Position numbers and translations under genes: made by a program. Below, piece after piece: positions 50,431 through 59,090 of a DNA stretch of 64,000 nt (position 1 is its first letter; each line of letters begins with the position of its first letter). The DNA is taken from positions 248,001 through 312,000 of the forward strand of contig JAEWRN010000021.1 in the NCBI GenBank assembly GCA_023460035.1. The letters are read 5' to 3'. This DNA comes from Bacillota bacterium (GTDB lineage Bacteria > Bacillota > Clostridia > Oscillospirales > Ruminococcaceae). The notes beneath the pieces are model-generated. The model saw nothing but the letters and a program-made list of their open reading frames with translations, searched no databases and was not told where the DNA came from.

Positions 50431-52320
50431 TTATTCCTCCCCAGTTACAAGTTCGTCGATGATGGTGGGCGCCACGGTGGCGCCGGGGGCGGCAGGCAGC
50501 GAGACCGGGCGGGAGAAAACCTCCATAAACTCTTCGCCGGTCAGGGTCTCGCGCTCGTACAGTTCGCGTGCAAGCTCGTGCAGCTTTGCCTTGTTTTCAG
50601 TCAGCAAATCCAGCGCGCGGCGGTGTTCTTCGCGGATAATCTCGACAATTTTCTGGTCGATGCGCGCCGCGGTGGCAGAGCTGCAGCCCAGATGGCCGCC
50701 CGCGCCAAGGTAGGTGTCCTGCTGGCCGCCCAGCGAGGTCATGTCAAACTCGTCGGTCATGCCAAGGCGGGTGACCATAGCCCGCGCCAGCCGGGTGGCC
50801 TGTTCAATGTCGTTGGCGGCACCACTGGTAATTGAGCCGAAAATCAGCTCTTCGGCGGCACGGCCGGCCGTCAGCGTGGCGATTTTGTTTAAAATCGTCT
50901 CGCGGCTCATCAGCAGCTCTTCTTTTTCATCGACCTGCATCGTGTAGCCCAGTGCGCCGGAAGTGCGGGGGATGATGGTGATTTTGTGCACCGGCGCCGA
51001 GTTTTTTTGCAGTGCCGCCACCAGGGCGTGGCCGCACTCGTGGTAGCTGACAATCAGCTTGTCTTTCGTGCTGACCACCGCGTTTTTGCGCTGGTAACCG
51101 GCAACGACGGTTTCGATTGCCTCGTCAAAGTCGTCCTGCTGCACCGAGCGGCGGCCATGTTTGACCGCGTTCAGCGCCGCCTCGTTGACAATGTTGGCAA
51201 GGTCGGCACCCGAGGTGCCGCTGGTGGCGCGTGCGACCGCGTTGTAGTCCAGCCCGGGCGCGGTGTGAATCGCTTTCGCGTGCACCCGCAAAATAGCCTC
51301 GCGTCCCGCAAGGTCGGGCAGCTCTACCGGGATGCGCCGGTCAAACCGGCCCGGGCGCAGCAGCGCGGGGTCCAAAATTTCGGGCCGGTTGGTCGCCGCC
51401 AAAATCACGACGCCCTTGCCCGCGTCAAAGCCGTCCATTTCGGTGAGCAGCTGGTTTAAGGTCTGCTCGCGCTCGTCGTTGCCGCCAAAGCCGCTGCTGT
51501 CGCGCTTTTTGCCAATGGCGTCGATCTCATCGATAAACACAATGCACGGGGCCTTTTCGCCCGCCTGCTTAAACAGGTCGCGCACGCGGGAGGCACCCAT
51601 GCCGACGAACATTTCGACAAACTCACTGCCGGAGATGGAAAAGAATGGCACGTTGGCTTCGCCGGCCACCGCCTGTGCCAGCAGCGTTTTGCCGGTGCCG
51701 GGGGGGCCGACGAGTAGCGCACCCTTGGGCAGCTTGGCGCCGATGGCGCGGTATTTTGCGGGGTCGTGCAAAAAGTCGACAATTTCGACCAGCGCGCCCT
51801 TGGCTTCGTCCTGCCCGGCAACGTCGTCAAACGTTTTGCCGGTTTTGGCCTCCACATAAACCTTGGCGTTGCTTTTGCCAAAGCTCATGGCGTTGGGCCC
51901 GCCCACCCGGCGCATTAAAAACTGCCCCAACAGCTGGCCCAGTGCCAGAATAATGAGCAGCGGCAGCAAGAAGCCGGAAACAAAGCTTTGCAGTGGCGAG
52001 GTGGTTTGGGTGATGGATTTGGTATAGCTTACCCCGGCGTCGTTGAGGGTCTGGGTGAGGGTGGGGTCGTCCCACAGGCCGGTGATGTAGACATTTTTGT
52101 CGGCCGTGTCGGTGGGTTTAAAGACGATTTGGGTGTCGCTCATTTCGACCTCGGCAACCTCGCCGCTTTTCACCATCGTCAAAAATTCGCTGTACGACAC
52201 GTTTTTGACCTGACTGTTTTCGATCATCGGGGCAATGAATACGTTGAATAAAATCAACAGCACCAGCCCTGCAAGGTAGAAATAAATAATTGGTTTTTTA
52301 GGGGCTTTTGTCTCTTTCAT
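50431..52320 (-). CDS. ftsH: ATP-dependent zinc metalloprotease FtsH
   Basis: A 629-residue membrane AAA+ protease for membrane and regulatory proteins. Two membrane helices (about residues 10-30 and 110-132) flank an FtsH extracellular domain. Walker A GPPGTGKT (near 205), Walker B CIVFIDEIDAIG and the second region of homology (ATNRPEILDPALLRPGRFD) follow. The zinc site is HECGH near 425, with Cys where HEAGH is usual, and Asp in the later AANDIEQAT. Its ATG overlaps the stop of the MarR gene by 4 bases, an unusual coupling. Confidence 0.95.
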   Translation of the reverse strand: MKETKAPKKPIIYFYLAGLVLLILFNVFIAPMIENSQVKNVSYSEFLTMVKSGEVAEVEMSDTQIVFKPTDTADKNVYITGLWDDPTLTQTLNDAGVSYTKSITQTTSPLQSFVSGFLLPLLIILALGQLLGQFLMRRVGGPNAMSFGKSNAKVYVEAKTGKTFDDVAGQDEAKGALVEIVDFLHDPAKYRAIGAKLPKGALLVGPPGTGKTLLAQAVAGEANVPFFSISGSEFVEMFVGMGASRVRDLFKQAGEKAPCIVFIDEIDAIGKKRDSSGFGGNDEREQTLNQLLTEMDGFDAGKGVVILAATNRPEILDPALLRPGRFDRRIPVELPDLAGREAILRVHAKAIHTAPGLDYNAVARATSGTSGADLANIVNEAALNAVKHGRRSVQQDDFDEAIETVVAGYQRKNAVVSTKDKLIVSYHECGHALVAALQKNSAPVHKITIIPRTSGALGYTMQVDEKEELLMSRETILNKIATLTAGRAAEELIFGSITSGAANDIEQATRLARAMVTRLGMTDEFDMTSLGGQQDTYLGAGGHLGCSSATAARIDQKIVEIIREEHRRALDLLTENKAKLHELARELYERETLTGEEFMEVFSRPVSLPAAPGATVAPTIIDELVTGEE

Positions 52321-52787
52321 GTGTCACCATCCTCAGAATCGGCTGAAAGCTGCCGTGAAAAAATCTCATCCATTTGGGCACAGGCATCGGCCAGCGTGCG
52401 CTTTTGCTCGACGGTAAGGCCCTGCATCGCCTCGTGCAGATGAAAGGCAAGTGTGTCGGTCAGCTCATCGCGCAGCGCCGCGGCCTGCGCGGTGGGCCGC
52501 AGCAGGATGACCCGCCGGTTGCCCTCTTTTTCATACCGCTCTGCCAGCCCTTGCTCCACCAAGGCATCCACCGTGCGGGTGAGCTGCTGGCGGCTGACCT
52601 GTAAGGTGCTGGAAAGATGAGTCATATTGTGCCCGGGGGATTGCTGAATGCACAGCAGTGCCTGCAGCTGACCCGGTGTAAGAGAGCACAGTGGGCAGCC
52701 CGAAAGCGGGCGTATAACCATGCGGCTGAAGGTGGGGATCAGCCGGATGAGTGCGCTTGCCATGCTGCGGGATTCTTCGGTCGTCAT
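52317..52787 (-). CDS. MarR family regulator coupled to ftsH
   Basis: A 156-residue winged-helix regulator. The recognition region MTHLSSTLQVSRQQLTRTVD and the wing KEGNRRVILL are clear. The stop overlaps the ftsH start, so the two are made together. It is clearly paralogous to the MarR gene just upstream (QLQALL, QQLTR and NRR.ILL are shared). Signal and targets are unknown; Cys residues in GCPLCS could sense redox or metals. AAGGAAGGTGA precedes the start. Confidence 0.88.
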   Translation of the reverse strand: MTTEESRSMASALIRLIPTFSRMVIRPLSGCPLCSLTPGQLQALLCIQQSPGHNMTHLSSTLQVSRQQLTRTVDALVEQGLAERYEKEGNRRVILLRPTAQAAALRDELTDTLAFHLHEAMQGLTVEQKRTLADACAQMDEIFSRQLSADSEDGDT

Positions 52788-52880
52788 GGGGTCACCTTCC
52801 TTGCGTTATGATGTCAACAAGAATACCATGCAAATAAAACAGTGATATGAAACAAATGTGAACATGAAATGAAAAACAAA

Positions 52881-52907
52881 AATCCCGCTGTAATGCACAG
52901 CGGGATT
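52881..52907 (-). terminator. Intrinsic terminator after the upstream MarR gene
   Basis: Eleven-bp perfect stem (52881-52891 with 52897-52907), 5-base loop, T-rich tail on the minus strand. It separates the two MarR genes into different transcripts. Confidence 0.88.
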
Positions 52908-52924
52908 GAAAAGAATGCTCCGAT

Positions 52925-53371
52925 TTAATATTTCAGCTTTTCCAGCAGCGGCCGCAGCGTGTCGAGCGCCTGCGAAAACTGGCCGACCTCACGCGGGGAC
53001 AGGCGGCAAAACTGGGGCAGCATGCGCTCGGTCACTTCGTCTTGCAGGCAGCTGACCAGTGTGCGGCCCTCGGGCGTGAGGTTGAGCAGAATGATGCGCC
53101 GGTTTTTTTCGTCGCCGGTGCGGGTGACATACCCCGCGGCAACCAGTGCGTCGGCAATTTTGGTGAGCTGCTGCTTGGACACCGCCAGCTTGCGCGCCAA
53201 AACGCTCATGCGAAGCGGGTGATTGACATTGAGGATGAACAGCGCCTGCAGCTGTGTCGCTGGCAGGTCCGCCACGGGGCTGACCTCCTGCGGGCGGATC
53301 AACACAGAGCGCAGCAAAGGGGTAAGGCCCAACGCCTTGCGGATGCACTGACGCATCGCATCTTCTTCCAT
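52925..53371 (-). CDS. MarR family regulator
   Basis: A 148-residue winged-helix protein, paralogue of the next MarR downstream. Recognition helix VLARKLAVSKQQLTKIADAL and wing DEKNRRIILLNLT are visible. It stands alone, with a terminator behind and its promoter ahead of 53371. Start MEEDAM is taken at 53371; MRQC four codons later is possible. Targets unknown. Confidence 0.87.
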   Translation of the reverse strand: MEEDAMRQCIRKALGLTPLLRSVLIRPQEVSPVADLPATQLQALFILNVNHPLRMSVLARKLAVSKQQLTKIADALVAAGYVTRTGDEKNRRIILLNLTPEGRTLVSCLQDEVTERMLPQFCRLSPREVGQFSQALDTLRPLLEKLKY

Positions 53372-53517
53372 GATGGTAAAACTTCACTTTCCTAAAGGGG
53401 GAGACCCCCTGTTTTTGAGTCGTTTTTAGTTTACCATGATGTGGGGCAAAGTCAATATCAAAACACAAAAATTAACAGGGCGGGCCAAAACAAAAGCGGT
53501 GTTTTGCTGCCGGCCTT

Positions 53518-55299
53518 TTATTTTGCGCCGGGGAAGATGGGAAGCAGTTTTTTGTTCATGACATCGACAAGGCCAAGGTCGCTGAACTTTGCCTCCGGGA
53601 TGACCGGCAGCGCCAGTGTGGCAATGCGCAGCAGCGGGTTTTCCATCGGCAGGCCGATTTCGTGCAGGGCCTTTTTCATCGCAAGCGAGCGGGCGGCGGT
53701 CTCTTCGCAGCCCACGGCGCTCATCAGCCCGCCCACCGCAAGGGGCAGCGTGGCGATGATTTTGCCGTCGATGGCGGCGGCAAAGCCACCCCCGCAGCTG
53801 ACAAGCTCGCGGTAAACGGCATAGCCGCTGGCGGCGTCTTTAAACACAATCGACAGGTTGTGGCAGTCGTGGCTGACGGTGGAACCATCGGCCCCGCGCT
53901 TTGCGCCAAAGCCCCGCACCAGGCCAAAAGCATAATTGCCGGTGCCGTAGCGGTTGACAATCATGGCGTAGAACAGGTCGGGGTCGGCACTGATATCGAC
54001 AAAGCCGTCTTTTACCGGCACAGTTTCGGTGACGCAGGTGGTTGTGGACAGGGTGTCGGACGTGTAGGTGAGCACATTGACCTGTACACTGTCGCCGCAG
54101 CCTGCGGGTGCGCGCAGCTTAAAGTCGTCTTGCGACAGCTTCGGCACGTTCATCGTGTTTTTCTGCTCGATAGCAAAGCTGCGCTGCGGGATTTCGGCCA
54201 GCAGCTTGCCGCCCTTGGCGACCTCGTTGCCCGCAAAGAACACGGTGTCTACCTTAAAGGTGGCAAGGTCGTCGAGCAGCAGGAAATCGGCGGTGTAGCC
54301 GGGGGCCACGGCGCCCATGTTTTCAAGGTGTGCCGCCTGTGCGGTGTGCACGGTGGCGGCGCGCAGGGCTTCCAGCGGGTCCATGCCAAGCTGGATGATA
54401 TGGCGCAGCACGTCGTCCAGCTGGCCGGCATCCAGAATATCGTCGGCTTCGCGGTCGTCGGTGCAAAGGCACAGGCGGTCGCGCCAGGGCAGGTCTTTGA
54501 CATCGGCCCAGATGGTGGCGACATTTTTGGCAATGGAGGAGTCACGCGCGTCGACATACATGCCGGCGCGCAGCTTGTCCAGTGCTTCGCCGGGCTGGGT
54601 AGTCTCGTGGCAAGTGGCGGGCCCGCCGATGTAATAGGCGCTGACGAGCCGCCCAAAGCCGCCGGGCAGATGCCCTTGCAGGTACAGGCCGTTTTTCTCG
54701 GCGGTCTCGATGATGTCCATCATGCGGTCCTCGCCGTTGACGACGCCGATGAAATCCATCACTTCGGCAAGGCCGATGACGTTTTCCAGCTTGGCCAGCC
54801 GGTCGATAACGGCGGCATCAAACGTGGCGCCGCCCTCCTCCAGCCCCGGCACCGACGGCACGCAGGACGGGATGTTGATGAACTGGTGCATCGGCAGGCC
54901 GCTGCCCGCCTCGTGCATGTAAACGACAGCCTCTTCGCCTAGCACGTTGCCGATTTCGTGCGGGTCGGTGATGACGGTGGTGACGCCGCGGGGCACAACG
55001 GCAGCTGCAAAGTTGGGCGGGGTGAGCATGCTGCTTTCAATGTGAATGTGCGCGTCAATGAGGCCGGGCACGATATAACGCCCGCCGGCATCGACGACGC
55101 GGGCAGCCTTTTCAAGCCCCTCTTCGAGGTTTTTGTTTTCTACATGCACAACAAAGCCCTGGTGCACAAACACGGTGGCGGGGTAAATTTCACCGGTGAA
55201 CAGGTTGACATACTGGGCGTTTTTGACCGCGAGGTCGCAGCCGGTTTTACCCAGCGCCGCGGCCAGCAGCGCGCGTTTATCTTTGGGTTGGATCTTCAT
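53518..55299 (-). CDS. ade: Adenine deaminase
   Basis: A 593-residue amidohydrolase-superfamily enzyme that converts adenine to hypoxanthine and ammonia. GLIDAHIHIESSMLTP carries the metal-binding HxH, TDPHEIGNV the next motif, and CTDDREADDI the Asp. The C-terminal half (GNYAFGLVRGFG, SHDCHN) is typical of Ade. AGGAGGGC precedes the ATG. It is downstream of the purine permease on the same strand, so adenine taken up could be channelled to hypoxanthine; partial readthrough of the intervening terminator is possible. Confidence 0.96.
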   Translation of the reverse strand: MKIQPKDKRALLAAALGKTGCDLAVKNAQYVNLFTGEIYPATVFVHQGFVVHVENKNLEEGLEKAARVVDAGGRYIVPGLIDAHIHIESSMLTPPNFAAAVVPRGVTTVITDPHEIGNVLGEEAVVYMHEAGSGLPMHQFINIPSCVPSVPGLEEGGATFDAAVIDRLAKLENVIGLAEVMDFIGVVNGEDRMMDIIETAEKNGLYLQGHLPGGFGRLVSAYYIGGPATCHETTQPGEALDKLRAGMYVDARDSSIAKNVATIWADVKDLPWRDRLCLCTDDREADDILDAGQLDDVLRHIIQLGMDPLEALRAATVHTAQAAHLENMGAVAPGYTADFLLLDDLATFKVDTVFFAGNEVAKGGKLLAEIPQRSFAIEQKNTMNVPKLSQDDFKLRAPAGCGDSVQVNVLTYTSDTLSTTTCVTETVPVKDGFVDISADPDLFYAMIVNRYGTGNYAFGLVRGFGAKRGADGSTVSHDCHNLSIVFKDAASGYAVYRELVSCGGGFAAAIDGKIIATLPLAVGGLMSAVGCEETAARSLAMKKALHEIGLPMENPLLRIATLALPVIPEAKFSDLGLVDVMNKKLLPIFPGAK

Positions 55300-55371
55300 A
55301 CAAAGCCCTCCTTATAAAAATAGTGGCACGCCGCGGGGTGCGGCGCAAAGGTGTAAAAAAGACAGATAGCA

Positions 55372-55401
55372 CAAAGAGAGCCAACAGGCTGGCTCTCTTT
55401 G
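55372..55401 (-). terminator. Hairpin between the purine permease and ade
   Basis: Twelve-bp perfect stem (55372-55383 with 55390-55401). A six-T run comes about ten bases later on the minus strand, so it may be a leaky terminator or an mRNA-stabilising end. Confidence 0.65.
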
Positions 55402-55420
55402 CAAAGGGTGCGAAAACCGC

Positions 55421-56743
55421 TTAGTTTAAAATAAAGTACATCAGCAGGGGGATGCACAGAATGTACATGCCGGGGTGCACTTCTTTGAACTTGCCGGTGA
55501 GCACCTTGATGAAGACATGGGCCAGAATACCGGCCGCGATGCCCGCGGCGATAGAGCCGCAGAAGGTGGTGAACATCAGCATGATGAACGGGCCAAAGGC
55601 CTCGCTGAAGTTCGAGAAGTCGATCTGCGACAGGCTGCTGATCATCAAAAAGCCGACAAAAATCAGCGCCGGGCCGGTGGCGGCATCCGGGATGATGACA
55701 AACAGCGGGGACAGGAAGGTCGCGATCAAAAAGCCGATTGCGGTGACGACTGCGGTCAGGCCGGTGCGGCCGCCCTCCTCCACGCCGGAGGAGGATTCGA
55801 CATAGGTGGTGATGGTGGTGTTGCCGGTGCAGGCGCCCACCACGGTGCCGATGGCATCGACGAGGAACGGCTTTTGAATGTCGGGCAGGTTGCCGTCCTT
55901 ATCCAGCATTTTGGCCTTGCCGGCAACGCCGAGCACGGTGCCAAGGGTGGAGAAGAAGTCGCCGAAGAATGCGATGAAAATCAGCACCAGCGTGTCGCCG
56001 GCCAGAAGACCCTTAAAGTCAAAGTTGAACACGACATTGCTGACGGTGGAGAAGCTGGGGATTTCGAAAATATGGCTGGGCAGGGTGGTGACACCAAACG
56101 GGATGCCCAGCAGCGTGATGCCGAGAATGCCGTACAGAATAGCGCCGCGCACCTTGAAAGCGGTGAGCACGGCGATGATCAGCAGGCCCAGCAGTGCCAG
56201 CGCAACGGCGGGCTTTGTGAAGTCGCCCATGCCGATGCCGCTTTCAAACGAGCCGATGCCGGAGTTTTTAAAGCCGAGGTAGGCGATGAAAAAGCCGATG
56301 GCCGCCGAGATGGAGACCTTGATGTTTTTGGGGATCATGCGCACGATGAGGTCGCGGACACCAAACACGCTGAGCAGCACAAAGATGATGCCGGAGATCA
56401 GGATGATGGCCATGGCCTTGCCGAACGAGATGTTGCCGCTTTGAATCAGGCCGCCCAGCAGAAAGTTGGTGCCCATGCCGGTGGAAAGGGCAAACGGCAT
56501 GTTGGCGTACAGGCCCATGAACAGGGTGATGAGGCCGGAGACCAGTGCGCAGACGATTAAAATGGCCTGTTTGCTGATGACGACACCGTTGACATCGGTG
56601 ATGGTGGGGTCGGGCCCAAAGCCCACAATGGCAGAGGGCTGCACGGCCAGCACGTACGCCATGGTCATGAAGGTCGTCAGGCCTGCCATGATCTCGGTGC
56701 GCACGTTGGTGCCGTGCTCCTTGAGCTTAAAGTAGTTCTGCAT
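55421..56743 (-). CDS. NCS2 family purine permease
   Basis: A 440-residue AzgA/PbuG-type permease with about 13 membrane helices. The N-terminus LKEHGTNVRTEIMAGLTTF, the GMGTNFLLGG segment and VGACTGNTTITTYVESSSGV match the hypoxanthine/guanine/adenine group. It imports nucleobases with protons. A purine riboswitch with the guanine-specifying C lies in its leader. AGGAGGA is upstream of the ATG. ade follows on the same strand. Confidence 0.95.
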   Translation of the reverse strand: MQNYFKLKEHGTNVRTEIMAGLTTFMTMAYVLAVQPSAIVGFGPDPTITDVNGVVISKQAILIVCALVSGLITLFMGLYANMPFALSTGMGTNFLLGGLIQSGNISFGKAMAIILISGIIFVLLSVFGVRDLIVRMIPKNIKVSISAAIGFFIAYLGFKNSGIGSFESGIGMGDFTKPAVALALLGLLIIAVLTAFKVRGAILYGILGITLLGIPFGVTTLPSHIFEIPSFSTVSNVVFNFDFKGLLAGDTLVLIFIAFFGDFFSTLGTVLGVAGKAKMLDKDGNLPDIQKPFLVDAIGTVVGACTGNTTITTYVESSSGVEEGGRTGLTAVVTAIGFLIATFLSPLFVIIPDAATGPALIFVGFLMISSLSQIDFSNFSEAFGPFIMLMFTTFCGSIAAGIAAGILAHVFIKVLTGKFKEVHPGMYILCIPLLMYFILN

Positions 56744-56913
56744 AAAAAAATCCTCCTCGCAAGAGCTGTGTGTGTTGTACCCGTAAAGCGGGTGGCAGCC
56801 GGGCTTGACAGGTACGCGGACGTGTCAATAGTGGTTGCGGCACAAACAGCCCTGCAAAGAGGAACCCTTTACAGAGAATAATAACAGACGAGCGGCACGA
56901 AAAAAAGCCGCTC
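56744..56913 (-). other. Expression platform of the purine riboswitch
   Basis: The leader between aptamer and ATG contains AGCGGC/GCCGCT (56891-56896 with 56907-56912) around a T-rich loop. It also has CTGCAAAG/CTTTACAG (56852-56859 with 56867-56874) and TTGACA/TGTCAA (56805-56810 with 56823-56828). Which hairpin acts as terminator is not clear by eye. Confidence 0.45.
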
Positions 56914-56985
56914 TGGTGTCATTGTACCTCATTTACGGTGAGGTGTAGAAACTACCCGCCATATTCGGGTATTAAACAACAACCA
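56914..56985 (-). promoter_or_regulatory. Purine riboswitch, guanine class
   Basis: Minus-strand RNA shows the full aptamer core: TAAT, P2 ACCCG/CGGGT with loop AATATGG, GTTTCTAC, P3 ACCTC/GAGGT with loop ACCGTAAAT, then ACAATG. By alignment to the xpt aptamer, the specificity base is C (guanine/hypoxanthine). The pair equivalent to A21-U75 is here U-A, a compensatory swap. P1 closes with one bulge. It sits before an NCS2 permease gene, the expected target. Confidence 0.88.
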
Positions 56986-56997
56986 TCGACTTTATTC

Positions 56998-57026
56998 ATT
57001 ATGCTGTATTGCCGGGCAAAAAGCAA
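56998..57026 (-). promoter_or_regulatory. Promoter of the riboswitch-permease transcript
   Basis: On the minus strand TTGCTT (57021-57026), 17-base spacer, CATAAT (56998-57003). Confidence 0.55.
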
Positions 57027-57161
57027 GCCGCGGTGCCGTAGAAATATTGCACCAGTGTGCGCAAGGATTTTAGCGACATGTTACAAAAGGTGGCACCGGA
57101 AGGGCCGCAGACCCACAAATAAGGGAAAAACTGGGTGAATAAATGAAAGACAAGGAAAAAA

Positions 57162-57190
57162 TTGACAAAACTGTGTGCAGCTTGTACAAT
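57162..57190 (+). promoter_or_regulatory. Promoter of the first paralogous membrane protein gene
   Basis: TTGACA (57162-57167), 17-base spacer, TACAAT (57185-57190). The flanks AAAATTGACA and TACAATAAAA are repeated at the next promoter (57822-57850). Confidence 0.8.
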
Positions 57191-57273
57191 AAAATAAAGC
57201 GAAACCACAGCACACCGCTAAGGGGTAATGTGCTGCGGCGGAAAATAAAAGACGATAACAGGAGGGTATTGTG

Positions 57274-57723
57274 ATGGCACCAAGAGGAAAAACCTTGTTG
57301 AAAGTGTCCGGTATTTTGTATATTATACTGGCGGCGATTCGCATTGTGGTTGGCCTGGTGACCGTGCTTGGCGGCGGTTTGATTGCGGCAGCGGGCGGGA
57401 TGAGCTCGGAAGTGGGCGTACTGGGCATGGCAGCCGGCGGGGCGGTGTTACTGGTAGGGCTTGGCCTGATTTTGAGCAGTGTATACAACCTTGTCGTCGG
57501 CATTTTTGGCGTAAAGTATGCGGCGGTGCCCGCAAAGGCGAATGTCTGTTTTGTGCTTGGCATTATTTCGGTGGTGTTCAGCAGCATTGACGTTTTGGGG
57601 GCGCTGTACCAAAAATCGTCGTCGGGTGAATTTCTTGGCGCGGTTTTAATGCTTGCCCTTGGCATTTGCTATATGGTGGGTGCTTCGTGGAACAAACAGG
57701 ATGCCGGCACACCGATGAACTGA
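57274..57723 (+). CDS. Small four-helix membrane protein, paralogue 1
   Basis: A 149-residue protein with four hydrophobic segments. It shares a basic opening (PRGKTLLKVSGILYI) and an internal VVGIFGVKYAAVPAKANVC block with the two following genes. AGGAGGG is 7 bases before the ATG; a GTG codon directly precedes it. Own promoter and terminator. Function unknown; no Pfam family recalled. Confidence 0.78.
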   Translation: MAPRGKTLLKVSGILYIILAAIRIVVGLVTVLGGGLIAAAGGMSSEVGVLGMAAGGAVLLVGLGLILSSVYNLVVGIFGVKYAAVPAKANVCFVLGIISVVFSSIDVLGALYQKSSSGEFLGAVLMLALGICYMVGASWNKQDAGTPMN

Positions 57724-57741
57724 CGGCAATAAAAAATAGAG

Positions 57742-57770
57742 CGGCCACCTGTTATGGGTGGCCGTTTTTT
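57742..57770 (+). terminator. Intrinsic terminator after paralogue 1
   Basis: Eight-bp perfect stem (57742-57749 with 57757-57764) then six T. Confidence 0.9.
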
Positions 57771-57821
57771 GATGGGGTTTGGCAGTGCTTTTTAAAATAA
57801 GGTAAAACAGTACGGTAAAAA

Positions 57822-57850
57822 TTGACAATGCAAACCGCGAATCGTACAAT
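57822..57850 (+). promoter_or_regulatory. Promoter of the second paralogous membrane protein gene
   Basis: TTGACA (57822-57827), 17-base spacer, TACAAT (57845-57850), closely matching the first promoter including flanks. Confidence 0.8.
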
Positions 57851-57932
57851 AAAACAAGATTGCGTTTTGTGCCGCCGGCGGGCGGCGCAGTGTGGCAAAA
57901 ATAAAATTTAAAAATTGCAGGGGGAGTTTAAA

Positions 57933-58388
57933 ATGGTGGCAAAAGGGAAGACATTGTTAAAGGTGACCGGTATTTTATTGCTTATTGTGGCGGCACTTAG
58001 CTTGTTGTTTGCACTGCTTGCGCTGGTGACCGGCATCAGGGCCTTTGCGGCGGGCAATTACGGCAGCGAAGCCGGGGTGGCCGTGATGAAACGCGGAATG
58101 AATTATATGCTGCTTGCAGGCTCTTCTTTTTTTGGGGGTGCAGCAAATTTGGTGGCCGGCATTTTTGGCGTAAACTACGCGGCGCACCCCGAAAAGGCGA
58201 ACCGCTGCCTGGTGGCGGGCATGATTGCGGTGGCGCTGAATGTGCTGCTGTTTTTGGGTAACCTTGTCAGCTTTGGCGGTTATACGGCCCCGCTGGGCAA
58301 TATACTGCTGTTGCCGTTGCTGATCTGCTACCTTGTGGGCGCGGCGATGAACCGGCCTGACAAGGGCGCACCGGCAGGGGGCAACTGA
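57933..58388 (+). CDS. Small four-helix membrane protein, paralogue 2
   Basis: A 151-residue protein with the family opening AKGKTLLKVTGILLL and block LVAGIFGVNYAAHPEKANRC. Four hydrophobic segments end in a short polar tail. The ATG at 57933 has GGGGGAG 7 bases upstream. Probably co-transcribed with paralogue 3, since I see no terminator in the 85-base gap. Confidence 0.78.
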   Translation: MVAKGKTLLKVTGILLLIVAALSLLFALLALVTGIRAFAAGNYGSEAGVAVMKRGMNYMLLAGSSFFGGAANLVAGIFGVNYAAHPEKANRCLVAGMIAVALNVLLFLGNLVSFGGYTAPLGNILLLPLLICYLVGAAMNRPDKGAPAGGN

Positions 58389-58473
58389 CGGCAAAGTAAA
58401 GGCCTGCAAAAGGCGGGAGATATTGCCCGAAGGGGCGGCAAAAAACAGGAAAATGCGAAAAAGGGGAAAAGTG

Positions 58474-58965
58474 ATGCAAAAGGGAAGGCTATTGCTGAGA
58501 GTGACGGGGATTTTATACATACTACGTGCCGCGCTATTTTTTTTAGTTTGTTTCGCCGGTGCGGTGTCCCTGATGACAGAGGAATTTTTATCCGAGTTAA
58601 AGAATATGGGGAATGCCGGTATTTTGCTGTTTTTTTTCGTTATTCTAATTATTTTGACTGCCGCGGCGTTTGATTTAACGGTTGGAATTTTGGGCGTTCT
58701 GCGTGCGGCACACCCCAAAAGGTCGGTCGAATGCCTTGTGATGGGTGTTTTGACAACGGCTTTTGAAGGGCTTCCTTTGTTGCCGATACTGGTGATGTTT
58801 TTTTTAACGGCGCAAAAAGGCGCCGGAATTTGGGGAATGCTAATATGGGAAGTGCTGAACGCCGTGATTGCCGTTTGCTATTTGGTGGCGGCGGTGCAAG
58901 TCTGGCGCAGCGCGCAGCAGCCGGCAGCCGGGCAGTGGGGGGACCCCATGCCCCCACAGATTTAA
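58474..58965 (+). CDS. Small four-helix membrane protein, paralogue 3
   Basis: A 163-residue, more diverged family member: QKGRLLLRVTGILYIL at the start and LTVGILGVLRAAHPKRSVEC in the middle. Base composition is lower in GC than paralogues 1 and 2. The ATG at 58474 follows AAAAAGGGGAAA; an earlier in-frame start at 58423 is less likely. Function unknown. Confidence 0.75.
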   Translation: MQKGRLLLRVTGILYILRAALFFLVCFAGAVSLMTEEFLSELKNMGNAGILLFFFVILIILTAAAFDLTVGILGVLRAAHPKRSVECLVMGVLTTAFEGLPLLPILVMFFLTAQKGAGIWGMLIWEVLNAVIAVCYLVAAVQVWRSAQQPAAGQWGDPMPPQI

Positions 58966-58999
58966 AAATTGGTAATTTATTACTTTTTGCTGCGACACA

Positions 59000-59028
59000 T
59001 TGACAAGACGCCGGCAAACGCATAGAAT
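59000..59028 (+). promoter_or_regulatory. Promoter of the amino-acid ABC transporter operon
   Basis: Perfect TTGACA (59000-59005), 17-base spacer, TAGAAT (59023-59028). Confidence 0.75.
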
Positions 59029-59090
59029 ATGTTGCATACCAGCGCGCCGCCCCAAAAGCGCGCTGCAATTTTTTAACAGGGGGATTGGAA

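Noticed and set aside
56805..56828. Plus-strand promoter in the purine permease leader
   Set aside because: TTGACA is present but its downstream region lacks a -10 at the right distance and no gene follows on that strand; it pairs with TGTCAA as a leader hairpin instead.
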